A stretch of DNA of 64,000 nucleotides. Origin: Anaerotignum sp. GTDB taxonomy: Bacteria > Bacillota > Clostridia > Lachnospirales > Anaerotignaceae. The stretch is from contig JAFWWO010000046.1 in the NCBI GenBank assembly GCA_017523325.1, forward strand, positions 1 through 64,000, written 5' to 3'. Numbering within the stretch: position 1 is the first letter of the stretch; each line of letters starts with the position of its first letter. The position numbers and the translations under genes were made by a program. Below, piece by piece: positions 53,384-62,365 of this stretch. The notes under the pieces are model-generated. The model was not told the origin of the DNA. It saw only the letters and a list, made by a program, of their open reading frames with translations, and ran no database searches.

Positions 53384-53974
53384 TTAGAACGATTTTGCGA
53401 TTTCCTCAGCCTTTCTCATCGCCTCCTGCAAAATCTCCTCCGCCGGGCGGATACCCAAATCCAAGCCTTCTGCGGCAATACAAGTATATTGCTCAATACC
53501 GAAAAATTTGCTCATCGCCTGCAAATATACAGAACCCATTTCCATATCGGTACCTTCGTAGATGCCGCCTCTTGTTGTGAAATAAACCATGTTATCCGCC
53601 TTGCAAAGACCGGTCAATCCCTTTTCATCGGCATGGAAGGTAATGCCGTCCACACTGATATTTTCAATATAGACCTTAAGCAGCGCCGGAAAACTCAAAT
53701 CCCAAAATGGCGCCGCAATCACAATTTTATCCGCTTTGGCAAACTGATGGGCATAGCGAAAGCGAGGGTGTTGCAGTACGCCGTTTTGCAGTAATGCTTC
53801 TCTCTGAGAAAAAAATCCATCGGAAAAGAAGGTCAGAGCTTCATCCATTAAACATAGGGATTCTATGGTGTAGCCCTGTTCTTTTTCCAAATTAGCCAGA
53901 AAATGCTCCGCCAGCTTTTTGGAGCGAGATTCCTCTCTGCGAATACAGCAATCGATAAATAATACCGACTTCAT
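53384..53974 (-). CDS. Flavodoxin-fold NAD(P)H oxidoreductase
   Basis: A 196-residue member of the FMN-dependent NADH-azoreductase/quinone reductase family (flavodoxin_2). Visible motifs are IDCCIRREESRSKKLAEHF near the N-terminus (FMN phosphate loop; the two cysteines are atypical) and the central APFWDLSFPALLKVYIE, which binds the flavin ring. The TTRGGIYEG region also matches the family. It probably reduces quinones, azo or nitro compounds in the cytoplasm. AAGGAGAGGG precedes the ATG. It lies between the YdcZ pair and sbcD. Confidence 0.88.
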   Translation of the reverse strand: MKSVLFIDCCIRREESRSKKLAEHFLANLEKEQGYTIESLCLMDEALTFFSDGFFSQREALLQNGVLQHPRFRYAHQFAKADKIVIAAPFWDLSFPALLKVYIENISVDGITFHADEKGLTGLCKADNMVYFTTRGGIYEGTDMEMGSVYLQAMSKFFGIEQYTCIAAEGLDLGIRPAEEILQEAMRKAEEIAKSF

Positions 53975-54093
53975 AAAACCCTCTCCTTTTGTCCTGTGTC
54001 ATAGGAATCTTTGTTATATTCTTCCCACAATTCTACATCTTCCACTCTCAAACAATCATTTGTCAAATATACAATAATCGGTATATTAGCCAT
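53971..54093 (-). CDS. Possible small ORF coupled to the oxidoreductase gene
   Basis: A 40-codon frame between the second YdcZ gene and the oxidoreductase. Its stop overlaps the oxidoreductase start (ATGA), which would couple them. The ribosome binding site is weak (AAGAG directly next to the ATG). The peptide is acidic and matches nothing I know. It could be a chance frame. Confidence 0.2.
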   Translation of the reverse strand: MANIPIIVYLTNDCLRVEDVELWEEYNKDSYDTGQKERVL

Positions 54094-54107
54094 CTCTCTT
54101 AAGTTAG

Positions 54108-54590
54108 CTACTCCATCTCCTCCCACATGGATAACGACTTTCTGACGCTTTCCTGCTGGAGGGAAATCTTTTGTTTTTCCATCCATGCAATCCCTGCAAC
54201 AATGAGCAAAATCCCCACTATTCGTCCTATACCAAGACATCCAAAAAACACATAATCCAAAGAAATAGCGGTACCCAACTGCCCGATAAGTATCAACACG
54301 GTTGATAGCATCGCCCCGCTATAACTAGTACCGATAATAAGAAAAATCATAGCAATCAATCCACAAACACTTCCCAGATAAAACAGAATTGGCGCTTCCT
54401 TTATATGAGAAAAATGCAGTTCCACCCCATTCCCTGTGGCAAAAATCAAGCAAAAGGCAATGACAGAAGCCTCAATATAGTTAATAAGGGCTCCGTTTGC
54501 TGTACCCAGGCTCTCTCCTGCCTTGACATTGACCATTTTATTGATGGTATTCAAAAATCCATTGGCAATTGCCGTCAGATAAAATATCAT
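54108..54590 (-). CDS. YdcZ (DUF606) family membrane protein, second copy
   Basis: A 160-residue membrane protein with about five hydrophobic segments. It resembles the DMT-superfamily YdcZ group (small transporters of unknown substrate), with typical glycine-rich segments (IEASVIAFCLIFATG, LIGQLGTAISLDY). The start has AGGAGG. It follows another YdcZ-type gene by 11 bp. Paired small DMT genes often form a heterodimer, which is an inference here. A frame extending upstream to 55133 is an artefact of overlapping frames. Confidence 0.82.
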   Translation of the reverse strand: MIFYLTAIANGFLNTINKMVNVKAGESLGTANGALINYIEASVIAFCLIFATGNGVELHFSHIKEAPILFYLGSVCGLIAMIFLIIGTSYSGAMLSTVLILIGQLGTAISLDYVFFGCLGIGRIVGILLIVAGIAWMEKQKISLQQESVRKSLSMWEEME

Positions 54591-54601
54591 AACTTTTCCT
54601 C

Positions 54602-55024
54602 CTACCCGTTTACCACAAGAAATACACCCGCCAACATCAGAATATAGCAAGGGAGGTATTTTAGGTGAAAAGACCTTTTCTCCACGCCGAACCAGCCATA
54701 ATGATCCACCAAAGCAGAAGAAAGCATTTGCCCAATCACGGACAAACTCAACATAGCTGTGGCACCGATCCGCAAAGTACACCAACTGCTGGTAGAAACA
54801 ATAGCAACGCCCATAAAACCCACTAAAAAAACATACCACGGGGCACCACGGAATGTAATTATTCTTTTTTCCTTCCAACGAATATATCCAATCAATAAAA
54901 CCGCCGCTATGGCATGAACAAAAAAGCAAATCCCAAATAAGCTGTAATAATTCCCCAACTGGGCATTCAGGGAAATCATAAGTCCCTGAAAGATACCGGC
55001 TAACACCAGAAATAGAAAATACAT
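54602..55024 (-). CDS. YdcZ (DUF606) family membrane protein, first copy
   Basis: A 140-residue membrane protein with about five hydrophobic segments, starting MYFLFLVLAGIFQGLM and containing LNAQLGNYYSLFG, a YdcZ-like first helix pair. AGGAGG lies seven nt upstream of the start at 55024; a frame start at 55087 has no site. The gene has its own promoter at 55188-55216, a leader that contains a conserved hairpin element, and is followed 11 bp later by the second YdcZ gene. Substrate unknown. Confidence 0.82.
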   Translation of the reverse strand: MYFLFLVLAGIFQGLMISLNAQLGNYYSLFGICFFVHAIAAVLLIGYIRWKEKRIITFRGAPWYVFLVGFMGVAIVSTSSWCTLRIGATAMLSLSVIGQMLSSALVDHYGWFGVEKRSFHLKYLPCYILMLAGVFLVVNG

Positions 55025-55130
55025 ATTGCTTCCTCCTATCGGGTAATATTTCCTTACATGAAAAATGTATCGCCATAACACATTCATAAACAGTCAACCT
55101 TATACAAGCATCTCCGCCAAACTCTCTGAC

Positions 55131-55175
55131 CACCGTACAAATTCGCAGCGTTCCCGCTGCTCATCACGGGCTTTT
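55131..55175 (-). ncRNA. Second copy of the structured leader element
   Basis: On the minus strand the leader carries AAGCCCGTGATGA, the hairpin GCAGCG-GGAA-CGCTGC (55160-55145) and GAATTTGTACGG. The same arrangement occurs in the PBP leader (30729-30770) with hairpin GCAGCC-GAA-GGCTGC and GAATGTCGCACGG. The two copies swap a C-G pair for G-C in the inner stem. In the outer stem, CCGTG pairs with TACGG here and with CACGG there. The flanks GTGATGA and GAAT are identical. No open frame is shared in meaning, and the element sits directly after a promoter in both places. Confidence 0.6.
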
Positions 55176-55187
55176 GCTTTCCTAAAC

Positions 55188-55216
55188 AGTATAACACAGT
55201 GCTTCCTTTTCTTCAA
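55188..55216 (-). promoter_or_regulatory. Sigma-A promoter of the YdcZ pair
   Basis: TTGAAG (55211-55216), 17 nt, TATACT (55188-55193) on the minus strand. The expected start is near 55181, just upstream of the conserved hairpin element. Confidence 0.65.
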
Positions 55217-55271
55217 CGTTTCCGCCTTTCCATAAGCACCTAACCGGAATCTCTCCCCTTCATTGACAAAA

Positions 55272-55298
55272 TCGCCCAAAGAAAACATCCTCGGGCGA
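55272..55298 (-). terminator. Terminator of the nucleoside operon
   Basis: TCGCCC and GGGCGA form a 6-bp GC-rich stem with a 15-nt loop followed by TTTTG on the minus strand, just past the last nucleoside hydrolase stop. Confidence 0.6.
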
Positions 55299-55310
55299 CT
55301 CCATGCGTTT

Positions 55311-56240
55311 TTAATCATATTTTTTCATCAATTCCATGACCTTTTGCAAAAATACTTCTCTATTCACATCCATCACGATATAGGCATTATGCTCCATTTG
55401 TTTATCGCTATACAGGTCTGTAACGGTTTTTCCCAATGTCAATGCCCCTTTTGTTTCCACCCGTATGCCTACATGATGGGTCTCGAATATACTGTCATCC
55501 ACAGCATAATACAGAGCAAGCGGATCATGCAATGCGACCCCTTTCATACCCCATTCCAAATATTTTTTCTGCCCCATTTGGAATACCTCTCGAAACAATT
55601 TTGCCTGAGAACTACCCAATGCACCGATTTCATCCAATTCTTCCGGTGTTACAAATGCTTTCATCGTAACATCCAGTCCGCACATATAAACAGGGATACC
55701 GGAACAAAACAGCATATCTGCCGCATGAGGGTCGGCATATATATTAAACTCTGCACAGGGTGTCACATTTCCGCCAACGGCCGCACCGCCCATAATGACT
55801 GCCTTTTTCACCAACTGAGGTAATTCTTTATATTTTGCTAAAGCAATCCCAATGTTCGTCAGAGGGCCAATGGCAATCAGAACCAATTCACCGTTGCATT
55901 CCTTTGCAATACGATAGATAGCGTCCCATGCTTTTTCCGCAGGTATTTCTTCTTTCGGAACAGGATATGCCACACCGCCCAAGCCATCTTCTCCATGAAA
56001 AGCAGAGGCATCAATTCTTTCACGAAAAAGAGGTTTATCCGCACCGGCAAATATAGGGTAAGCGGCACCACTTGCCGCCCGTATACGCAGAGCATTGACA
56101 GTCGTCTGATCCACTCCTACATTCCCTGCAACCGTAGTAACGGCTCGAATATCCAGTTCCGGCATTTGCTTCGCCAATAAAAGTGCCGCTGCATCATCCA
56201 CACCCGGGTCACAGTCAATAATCACAGGAAAACACTTCAT
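55311..56240 (-). CDS. Nucleoside hydrolase, second copy
   Basis: A 309-residue inosine/uridine-preferring nucleoside hydrolase that splits nucleosides into base and ribose. The calcium and ribose-binding DCDPGVDD motif is at residues 9-16, with GPLTNIG, MGGA and the late ALHDPLA whose His is the usual catalytic residue. The ATG overlaps the stop of the preceding hydrolase by 4 nt, and AAGGAGAG lies upstream. It is the last gene of the Nup importer operon. It differs from its neighbour (about 314 residues), so the two may have different base preferences. Confidence 0.93.
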   Translation of the reverse strand: MKCFPVIIDCDPGVDDAAALLLAKQMPELDIRAVTTVAGNVGVDQTTVNALRIRAASGAAYPIFAGADKPLFRERIDASAFHGEDGLGGVAYPVPKEEIPAEKAWDAIYRIAKECNGELVLIAIGPLTNIGIALAKYKELPQLVKKAVIMGGAAVGGNVTPCAEFNIYADPHAADMLFCSGIPVYMCGLDVTMKAFVTPEELDEIGALGSSQAKLFREVFQMGQKKYLEWGMKGVALHDPLALYYAVDDSIFETHHVGIRVETKGALTLGKTVTDLYSDKQMEHNAYIVMDVNREVFLQKVMELMKKYD

Positions 56241-57181
56241 GTTCTTCTCTCCTTTCCGTATTTCGCAATTCGTTCTACCAAAAGATCTACAAAGCCCTGT
56301 CTGTCAATACCCATCAACACCTTAGCATTGGGCGACACCTTTAATATACTGCGAAAATCTGCCACTGTGGCACCTTTACAAAAATCTCCTATGGTTTCTA
56401 CCTGCACGAAAAGTTCTTGGCTTTCCATCAATTCCGGCTTCACCAAAACGGCTACCGCCACCGCATCATGGAGCGGTGCTCCTTTATAGCCAAGGTTTCT
56501 GTGAAACAGATAGAAAAATTCCAGCCATTCGGCCACGATTGCGGCAACCGGATTATCCAATGTGCGGATGCGTTCAAAATCCTCAGGAAAAATCAGTGCT
56601 TTTTCCGTCACATCCAGCCCCGCCATGGTAATGGGGATACCTGAACGGAATACCACGTCTGCCGCTTCCGGATCTACCAGAATATTAAACTCTGCCGCCG
56701 GCGTCCAGTTTCCATATTGCACACCGCCGCCCATGAATGAAATATGGGCAATTTTCGATTTTAACTCCGGATGCGCCAACAACAATGCCGCTACATTGGT
56801 CAAAGGGCCTGTGGAAACAATGGTAATCGGCTCGTCACTTTTGCGGATTATTTTTTCCATCAGCGTCACAGCGTCCATCTCCTCCAAATCAAAATCCGGC
56901 TCCGGCAATATCGGGCCGTCCAAACCAGATTCCCCATGCACAGAAGGGGCATTCATCGGCTCCGATACCAAAGGACGCACTCTGCCCTTCGCCACAGGTA
57001 CACACAGATGAAGAAGCGTACAAATCCGCTGTGCGTTATAAGTCGTTTTTTCGATAGTCTGATTTCCACAGCTGCTGGTAATGGCACGAATATCTAACTC
57101 CGGACTGGCCGCCGCCAAAACCCACGCAATGGCATCATCATGACCCGGATCTCCATCGAGAATAATGGGTATTTTCTTCAT
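56237..57181 (-). CDS. Nucleoside hydrolase, first copy
   Basis: A 314-residue nucleoside hydrolase with DGDPGHDD at residues 9-16, GPLTNVA, FMGGG and APLHDAVAV with the likely catalytic His. The second aspartate cluster reads GHDD where the other copy has GVDD. It lies 74 bp after the permease nupQ and overlaps the second hydrolase. GGAGG precedes the start. Together with the ABC importer it would release bases from imported nucleosides. Confidence 0.93.
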   Translation of the reverse strand: MKKIPIILDGDPGHDDAIAWVLAAASPELDIRAITSSCGNQTIEKTTYNAQRICTLLHLCVPVAKGRVRPLVSEPMNAPSVHGESGLDGPILPEPDFDLEEMDAVTLMEKIIRKSDEPITIVSTGPLTNVAALLLAHPELKSKIAHISFMGGGVQYGNWTPAAEFNILVDPEAADVVFRSGIPITMAGLDVTEKALIFPEDFERIRTLDNPVAAIVAEWLEFFYLFHRNLGYKGAPLHDAVAVAVLVKPELMESQELFVQVETIGDFCKGATVADFRSILKVSPNAKVLMGIDRQGFVDLLVERIAKYGKERRT

Positions 57182-57210
57182 GAAACTTCCTCCGTTATTT
57201 GATAGCAGAA

Positions 57211-57240
57211 AAGTTGGTTAAGCCCTTGCCGCCCCAACTT
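57211..57240 (-). other. Hairpin between nupQ and the first nucleoside hydrolase
   Basis: AAGTTGG and CCAACTT form a 7-bp stem with a 16-nt loop, followed by TTTTC on the minus strand. It could slow transcription or protect the upstream RNA end; it is too weak to be called a terminator. Confidence 0.35.
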
Positions 57241-57255
57241 CTCCCGGTTTTTGAT

Positions 57256-58200
57256 TTACTTATCTTTATTTTTTATTTTCTTGACCTTTTTCATGGTTGA
57301 TGCCGCATACAGCACCAAACCAATGATGGTCACCAAATAAGGCATGGCAGAAATCAGATTAGAAGAAACTCCCTGCACACCGGAAACCTTGGTACGTAAT
57401 GCTTGGGCAAACCCAAACAACAGCGAAGAAAACATAGTTCCCACAGGCTCACCACGCCCCATAGCTTGTGCCGCTAAGGCAATAAAGCCACGCCCGGCTA
57501 CCAAACCCGTATTCCAGCTTTGGGAATAGTACATGGACATAAACGCTCCACCCATGCCGCACAGAATACCGGAAATCGCTAATGCAATATACTGAATTTT
57601 AATGACGCTAACACCAACGCTTTCTGCTGCGTGGGCATTTTCCCCAACAGCACGAATCTGCAAGCCGATAGAGGTTTTATATAACAATACCCAAATCAAA
57701 AATACCAACAGAAATGCCACATAGGTCAAAACAGCATGACCGGAGAAGATATCGCCCAATATGGGAATTTGATGCAGCCCCGGTATTTTTATCGTTGGAA
57801 TCAGAATATTAGAGCTAGTCAAGGAGGCCGTATTCCCTCTTTCGCCCGTAAAGAGATACAGCAGAAATATCGTTCCGCCAGCACTCATGGTATTGACAGC
57901 AATACCGGCAAGGATAATATCCGTATGCAGCTTTAAGGCGAAAAATCCAATCATCAGTGCTAACAATATACCAACTACAATGGCACCTAAAACACCGATA
58001 AACCAGCTTTGGGTCCAAAAACTAAACAGCGTTCCAAATAATCCGCAAATCAGCATAATCCCTTCCAGACCAATATTGACAACGCCGGCTTTTTCCGCTA
58101 CCACTGCCGCAAGAGCAGCAAATAATATAGGTGCCGTAATACGGAAAATTGAGAAGGCAAAGTCAGTTTGAAAAACCATTGTTATAATTTGTTCGAACAT
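57256..58200 (-). CDS. nupQ: Nucleoside ABC transporter permease, NupQ type
   Basis: A 314-residue inner membrane permease of the BPD_transp_2 family with about eight or more hydrophobic segments and the conserved NIGLEGIMLICG near residue 42 and GENAHAAESVGV. It pairs with the other permease as the membrane channel of a nucleoside importer, as in B. subtilis NupNOPQ. Its start overlaps the stop of the NupP-type gene (TAATG), a sign of translational coupling. Confidence 0.9.
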   Translation of the reverse strand: MFEQIITMVFQTDFAFSIFRITAPILFAALAAVVAEKAGVVNIGLEGIMLICGLFGTLFSFWTQSWFIGVLGAIVVGILLALMIGFFALKLHTDIILAGIAVNTMSAGGTIFLLYLFTGERGNTASLTSSNILIPTIKIPGLHQIPILGDIFSGHAVLTYVAFLLVFLIWVLLYKTSIGLQIRAVGENAHAAESVGVSVIKIQYIALAISGILCGMGGAFMSMYYSQSWNTGLVAGRGFIALAAQAMGRGEPVGTMFSSLLFGFAQALRTKVSGVQGVSSNLISAMPYLVTIIGLVLYAASTMKKVKKIKNKDK

Positions 58201-59318
58201 TACGCTTCCCCTCCTTCCGCTTTTGGTGTGCTTGCTGTTTTTTGTGCAATTTCTTCTTTCGCACCGGCAACCACCAACTTTTGTCGGTATTTCGCCAAGA
58301 ATTTTTCTGCAGCAAAGAACAGGAAAATCACCGCCTGAATGATGTCCACCATTTCAGAAGGCACATCACAATAGGTTGCCATCAGTGTACAACCTCTATT
58401 CAGATAGGAAATAAAAAATGCCGCAACAGGAATAAAAATTGGGTTGTTTTTCGCCAAAATTGCCACAGTAATACCCGTCCAGCCATGGCCTGGCAAATCA
58501 CGCCAAAGGAATGTTTCATACCGTCCCAAAACTTCAATGGCACCGCCCATGCCGGAAAGAAAACCGCCAATAACCTGGGAAAGTATAATCACTGCGCCAA
58601 CCTTCATGCCTGAATATTTCGCAAAATTTTCATTGATACCAATCATACGAATGCTGTAACCCCAACGCATACGATACATAAACAATGCTACAAGCAACGT
58701 AAAAAGCAATGCAATCAAGAATCCCCACGTCAGCTTTGAGCCTCCGGCTACCAACTGCGGAATTTTCGCCGTTGCTGCAAAAGGAAATGTCTGCACAGAA
58801 CCTTTGCTGCCATCCGCAAAGACATGGTTCAAAAAATGCAATACAACATACATAATGATATAATTCATCATCAGAGAAGATACCATTTCACTGGCACCCA
58901 GTTTTACTTTCAGCACCGCAGGGATATACAGCACAGCGGCACAGGCAGCAGAAGCCACCAAAACCGCAATAACAATATCAAGATATGTACCTGTTGACCA
59001 ATAAATCCCAACCAGAGCTGCTACAAAACCGCCCAACATCACGCAACCTTCGCCACCCAGATTAAACTGGTTGGAGGAGAACATCACACAAACTGCCAAT
59101 CCGGTGAAAATAATGGGCGTCATGGCTGCTAAAATGGTATAAATGGAATTCATGCTAATAGAGCCATTTGTAATCAAAGGGGCAACCAACATATATCGCA
59201 ACGCCTCAAAAGGTTTATCGGAGCAGATGAATATAAACACCATTGCCACAATCAGCGCCACCAAAATCGCCGCTGCACCACGTATAATTTCAAACATAAA
59301 CATACGTCTGTTATTCAT
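58200..59318 (-). CDS. nupP: Nucleoside ABC transporter permease, NupP type
   Basis: A 372-residue permease with a longer N-terminus than its partner, about ten hydrophobic segments, the conserved FNLGGEGCVMLGG (about 88-100) and GINENFAKYSG. It overlaps the ATPase gene by 8 nt and nupQ by 1 nt. AAGGAGGG lies upstream. The C-terminal 25 residues are charged and probably cytoplasmic. Confidence 0.9.
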   Translation of the reverse strand: MNNRRMFMFEIIRGAAAILVALIVAMVFIFICSDKPFEALRYMLVAPLITNGSISMNSIYTILAAMTPIIFTGLAVCVMFSSNQFNLGGEGCVMLGGFVAALVGIYWSTGTYLDIVIAVLVASAACAAVLYIPAVLKVKLGASEMVSSLMMNYIIMYVVLHFLNHVFADGSKGSVQTFPFAATAKIPQLVAGGSKLTWGFLIALLFTLLVALFMYRMRWGYSIRMIGINENFAKYSGMKVGAVIILSQVIGGFLSGMGGAIEVLGRYETFLWRDLPGHGWTGITVAILAKNNPIFIPVAAFFISYLNRGCTLMATYCDVPSEMVDIIQAVIFLFFAAEKFLAKYRQKLVVAGAKEEIAQKTASTPKAEGGEA

Positions 59319-60870
59319 GGCACACCCTCCTTATTTCTTCATCACTTTGCCTTTTCAATCCCAGCATATACTCACCCATAATTTCATCATTCAAAACAGA
59401 AGTATCTTCAAAATACGCCGCAATATTTCCGTTGTAAAACACAACCAAGCTATCAGAAAGTTCCATTACCTCGTTCAAATCGGCAGATACCAGAAGTACT
59501 GCCGCACCTTCCCTGCTCAGTTCAACCAGCTTTTTGCGGATAAATTCCGTGGCACCAACATCAATACCTCGGGTGGGCTGGTCTGCAATAATCAACTTAG
59601 GGTCGGAAGAAAATTCACGAGCAACCACAACCTTTTGAATATTCCCACCAGAAAGCATTCCAATCTCCTGCTTATAGCTCTTGCACAAAACCTTATAATC
59701 CGCAATCAGTTCATTGCTCTCTTTGTGTATGGCGTTCATATTAAAGAGCATTCCTTTATTAAACTTCTTTTTGTCAAAACGATCAGAGATCATGTTTTCC
59801 TCAATGGTACCGGAAGCGGCAATGCCATAGACCATTCTATCCTCAGGAATCAGTGAAACGCCCAATTCACGGATTTTTCTCTGTGGCATACCCAAAATAT
59901 TCTTGCCGTTTACCGTCACACTGCCTGCATCTGGCGTATTTAAGTGAAACAACATTTCCACCAATTCCCGCTGGCCGTTACCCTCGACACCGGCAATACC
60001 GAGGATTTCTCCTTTTCGCACGGAAAAGGACAATTTATCCAGCATTTTTCTATTCCAAGAATCGGTATATTCTAAATCACGCACTTTCAAAACAACGTCT
60101 GTCGGTTGCGCTTTTTCTTTTTCAACAGTCAGAATGACATCTCGCCCTACCATCAGACGGGAAATATCCTGCTCCGTAATGCCGGCAGTTTCATAAACCC
60201 CCATAGATTTACCGCCACGCATAATGGTCAGTCTATCTGTAATTTGTTTGATCTCTTTCAATTTATGGGAAATGAAAATAATGGTATAGCCCTGTTCCTT
60301 TAGGCTGACAAGCTCTTTGAACAACTCTGCTGTTTCTTGGGTGGTCAAAACGGCTGTAGGCTCGTCCAAAATTAAGATTTTCGCACCGCGCACCAGTGCT
60401 TTGAGGATTTCCACCTTTTGTTTCATCCCAACAGGAATATCTATAATCTTTGCATTGGGATCCACATGGAGATTATATTTTTTTGCATATTCCTCTGTGA
60501 TTTGCACCGCTTTCTTATAATCAATAAATACTCCCTTTTTGGGCTCCATACCCAAAACCATATTTTCCGCAACCGTAAGGCTGGGAACCAGCATAAAGTG
60601 TTGATGTACCATACCTATCCCTTTGGATATGGCAACCGTAGGCGATGTCAGTGATACCACCTCGCCATTTACAATAATTTCACCCTCTGTCGGCTGTTCC
60701 AAGCCAAACAGCATCTTCATCAGAGTGGATTTACCGGCACCGTTTTCGCCCATCAGTGCATGGATTTCGCCCCGTTTGACATGAAAGTCAACGCCTTGGT
60801 TGGCAGCAACACCATTGGGATAGACCTTTGTGATGCCTTGCATCTGAACAACATATTCGTTGTTTCCCAT
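59311..60870 (-). CDS. nupO: Nucleoside ABC transporter ATP-binding protein, NupO type
   Basis: A 519-residue ATPase made of two fused ABC domains, as in sugar and nucleoside importers. The first has Walker A GENGAGKST (about 40) and a Q-loop; its signature is degenerate (VGMKQKVEILKAL). The second has GVEGNGQRELV in place of Walker A, a sound signature LSGGNIQKVVVAREF and a Walker B-like ADQPTRGID. It follows the lipoprotein gene across a partial terminator and is read through into nupP. Confidence 0.92.
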   Translation of the reverse strand: MGNNEYVVQMQGITKVYPNGVAANQGVDFHVKRGEIHALMGENGAGKSTLMKMLFGLEQPTEGEIIVNGEVVSLTSPTVAISKGIGMVHQHFMLVPSLTVAENMVLGMEPKKGVFIDYKKAVQITEEYAKKYNLHVDPNAKIIDIPVGMKQKVEILKALVRGAKILILDEPTAVLTTQETAELFKELVSLKEQGYTIIFISHKLKEIKQITDRLTIMRGGKSMGVYETAGITEQDISRLMVGRDVILTVEKEKAQPTDVVLKVRDLEYTDSWNRKMLDKLSFSVRKGEILGIAGVEGNGQRELVEMLFHLNTPDAGSVTVNGKNILGMPQRKIRELGVSLIPEDRMVYGIAASGTIEENMISDRFDKKKFNKGMLFNMNAIHKESNELIADYKVLCKSYKQEIGMLSGGNIQKVVVAREFSSDPKLIIADQPTRGIDVGATEFIRKKLVELSREGAAVLLVSADLNEVMELSDSLVVFYNGNIAAYFEDTSVLNDEIMGEYMLGLKRQSDEEIRRVCHE

Positions 60871-60902
60871 GGATGAACCCCCTTACATTTGAAAATGATT
60901 TG

Positions 60903-60928
60903 AAAAAAGGGGAGCCGGACAGCTCCCC
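60903..60928 (-). terminator. Partial terminator between the lipoprotein and nupO
   Basis: GGGGAGC and GCTCCCC form a 7-bp GC-rich stem with a 6-nt loop, followed by six T on the minus strand. It lies about 50 nt after the lipoprotein stop and 33 nt before nupO. It would give more binding protein than ABC subunits, as is usual in binding-protein operons. Confidence 0.8.
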
Positions 60929-60977
60929 CATTTTACAAAAAATACGCCTTTTATACATTCTGCTTTGTTAACGATAA

Positions 60978-62087
60978 TTATGGTTGCATGGAATCTCTCA
61001 ATGCTCTTGCAGCGTCATTTCCACCGTCAGTCAGTGCGGAAGGAACCGTAATTTCGCCTGCTACGATTGCTTCCTGTGCTGCCAGAACTGCATCTTGTAC
61101 ATCTTGAGGGACACTTGCGAAATTCTTATCCGTCACAATACCAACACCACCTTCTGCGATGCCAAGATTGATTTCCTGACCCCAGAATTCGTTGCCCTGT
61201 GCCCACTGTTCAAAGAACCAGCAGATACCATCGCCAACATTTTTCAGACCGCTTGTCAATGTGATGGCTGCCAGTTCCGCACCAAAGGTTGCTTCCTGGT
61301 CAGAATCAACACCGATGAACCAAGCCTTGCCTGTTTCCTGTGCCGCTTCTGCGCCGCCGTTGCCAGCCGCACCGCCAACACCCCAAACGATATCTGCCTT
61401 CTTATCGTTAATCATGGACAGTGCCAATTCTTTTCCATATGCAGTATCATAGTAGTTTGTTACATAACGGGTATCTACCTTTACATCAGGGTTTACAGAC
61501 TGTGCGCCTGCCAGATAACCATACAGGAAATCGTTAATAACAGGACTGTCAACACCGCCAAGGAAACCAATTACGGCATCATCATTCATCTTATCATAGC
61601 CGGAAGTGGTCATCGCTGCCGCAAATACACCAACCATATAACCCAAGTCATTCTGTCTAAAACTCATGTTTACAACATTCGGACATACGCCAACATATGT
61701 TGTATCGTCATAAATCAAGTATTTCTGGTCGGGATATTTTTCAGCAACTTCTTTCAGATAATCAGGCATCTGATACGTGCCGACAATAATCAGATCGTAT
61801 TCACCGGATTCGGAAACTTCATACAGCGTTTCCAACCACTTGGGCTGATCTGCATCTGTTGCACCCATTTCAATGGTTTTCGCTTTGATTACACCGTCTG
61901 CCTCCAGCTTGTCCAAACCGGATTTTGCAGAATCGAAAAAGGATTTGTCACCTAAGTTCCCATTTACAAGGTTACACACATTGTAAACTTCTCCTTTTTC
62001 ACCACCGTCAGATGCACTCCCGCCACAGCCGGCCAACATAGAAATAGCCAATGCAGAAGCGAGCAGTAAAGAAAGCAATTTTTTCAT
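60978..62087 (-). CDS. nupN: BMP family nucleoside-binding lipoprotein, NupN type
   Basis: A 369-residue extracellular substrate-binding lipoprotein. The signal peptide ends in LAGC, so Cys21 would be lipidated. The mature protein is a periplasmic-binding fold of the BMP/PnrA group (NLVNGNLGDKSFFDSA, FRQNDLGYMVG, GFLGGVDSPVINDFLYG, WGVGGAAGNGG). Family members bind purine or other nucleosides; the downstream hydrolases agree with that. AAAGGGAGAGG precedes the ATG. It is the first gene of the six-gene operon, with its own promoter. Confidence 0.93.
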   Translation of the reverse strand: MKKLLSLLLASALAISMLAGCGGSASDGGEKGEVYNVCNLVNGNLGDKSFFDSAKSGLDKLEADGVIKAKTIEMGATDADQPKWLETLYEVSESGEYDLIIVGTYQMPDYLKEVAEKYPDQKYLIYDDTTYVGVCPNVVNMSFRQNDLGYMVGVFAAAMTTSGYDKMNDDAVIGFLGGVDSPVINDFLYGYLAGAQSVNPDVKVDTRYVTNYYDTAYGKELALSMINDKKADIVWGVGGAAGNGGAEAAQETGKAWFIGVDSDQEATFGAELAAITLTSGLKNVGDGICWFFEQWAQGNEFWGQEINLGIAEGGVGIVTDKNFASVPQDVQDAVLAAQEAIVAGEITVPSALTDGGNDAARALRDSMQP

Positions 62088-62171
62088 AGTCCTCTCCCTT
62101 TCTTATTTTTAATTTTTTTATTCTACAACGAATCCACACTCCTATTCAATATGAGCATGGTATTCAAGTAT

Positions 62172-62200
62172 AGTTTACCTGATATATCCACAACTGTCAA
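62172..62200 (-). promoter_or_regulatory. Sigma-A promoter of the nucleoside operon
   Basis: TTGACA (62195-62200), 17 nt, TAAACT (62172-62177) on the minus strand. The leader is about 80 nt, with no clear terminator in it. The rest of the yajC-nupN gap (62088-62409) holds only this promoter and the yajC terminator. Confidence 0.65.
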
Positions 62201-62365
62201 CAATTTTACAATGCCGCTCCTATTTTTTAGCAACATTCCACAATGCATTTCATGGAATCAGCTATCCAATTCTGTTCTCTCCCTTTTGCAGTTTATGTCT
62301 TTCTACTTTTACACAAAGAAAGATTTAGAATTTGCGCCTTCCTTCAAAAAACATTTTCAAAAAAC

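Noticed and set aside
54108-55133. Single 341-residue protein spanning both YdcZ genes
   Set aside because: The first half of that frame is out of phase with the real first YdcZ gene and reads as Cys- and Trp-rich noise; two genes with proper ribosome sites explain the region.
55100-55318. 72-codon minus-strand frame covering the YdcZ promoter
   Set aside because: It runs through a terminator, the promoter and the hairpin element and has no ribosome site.
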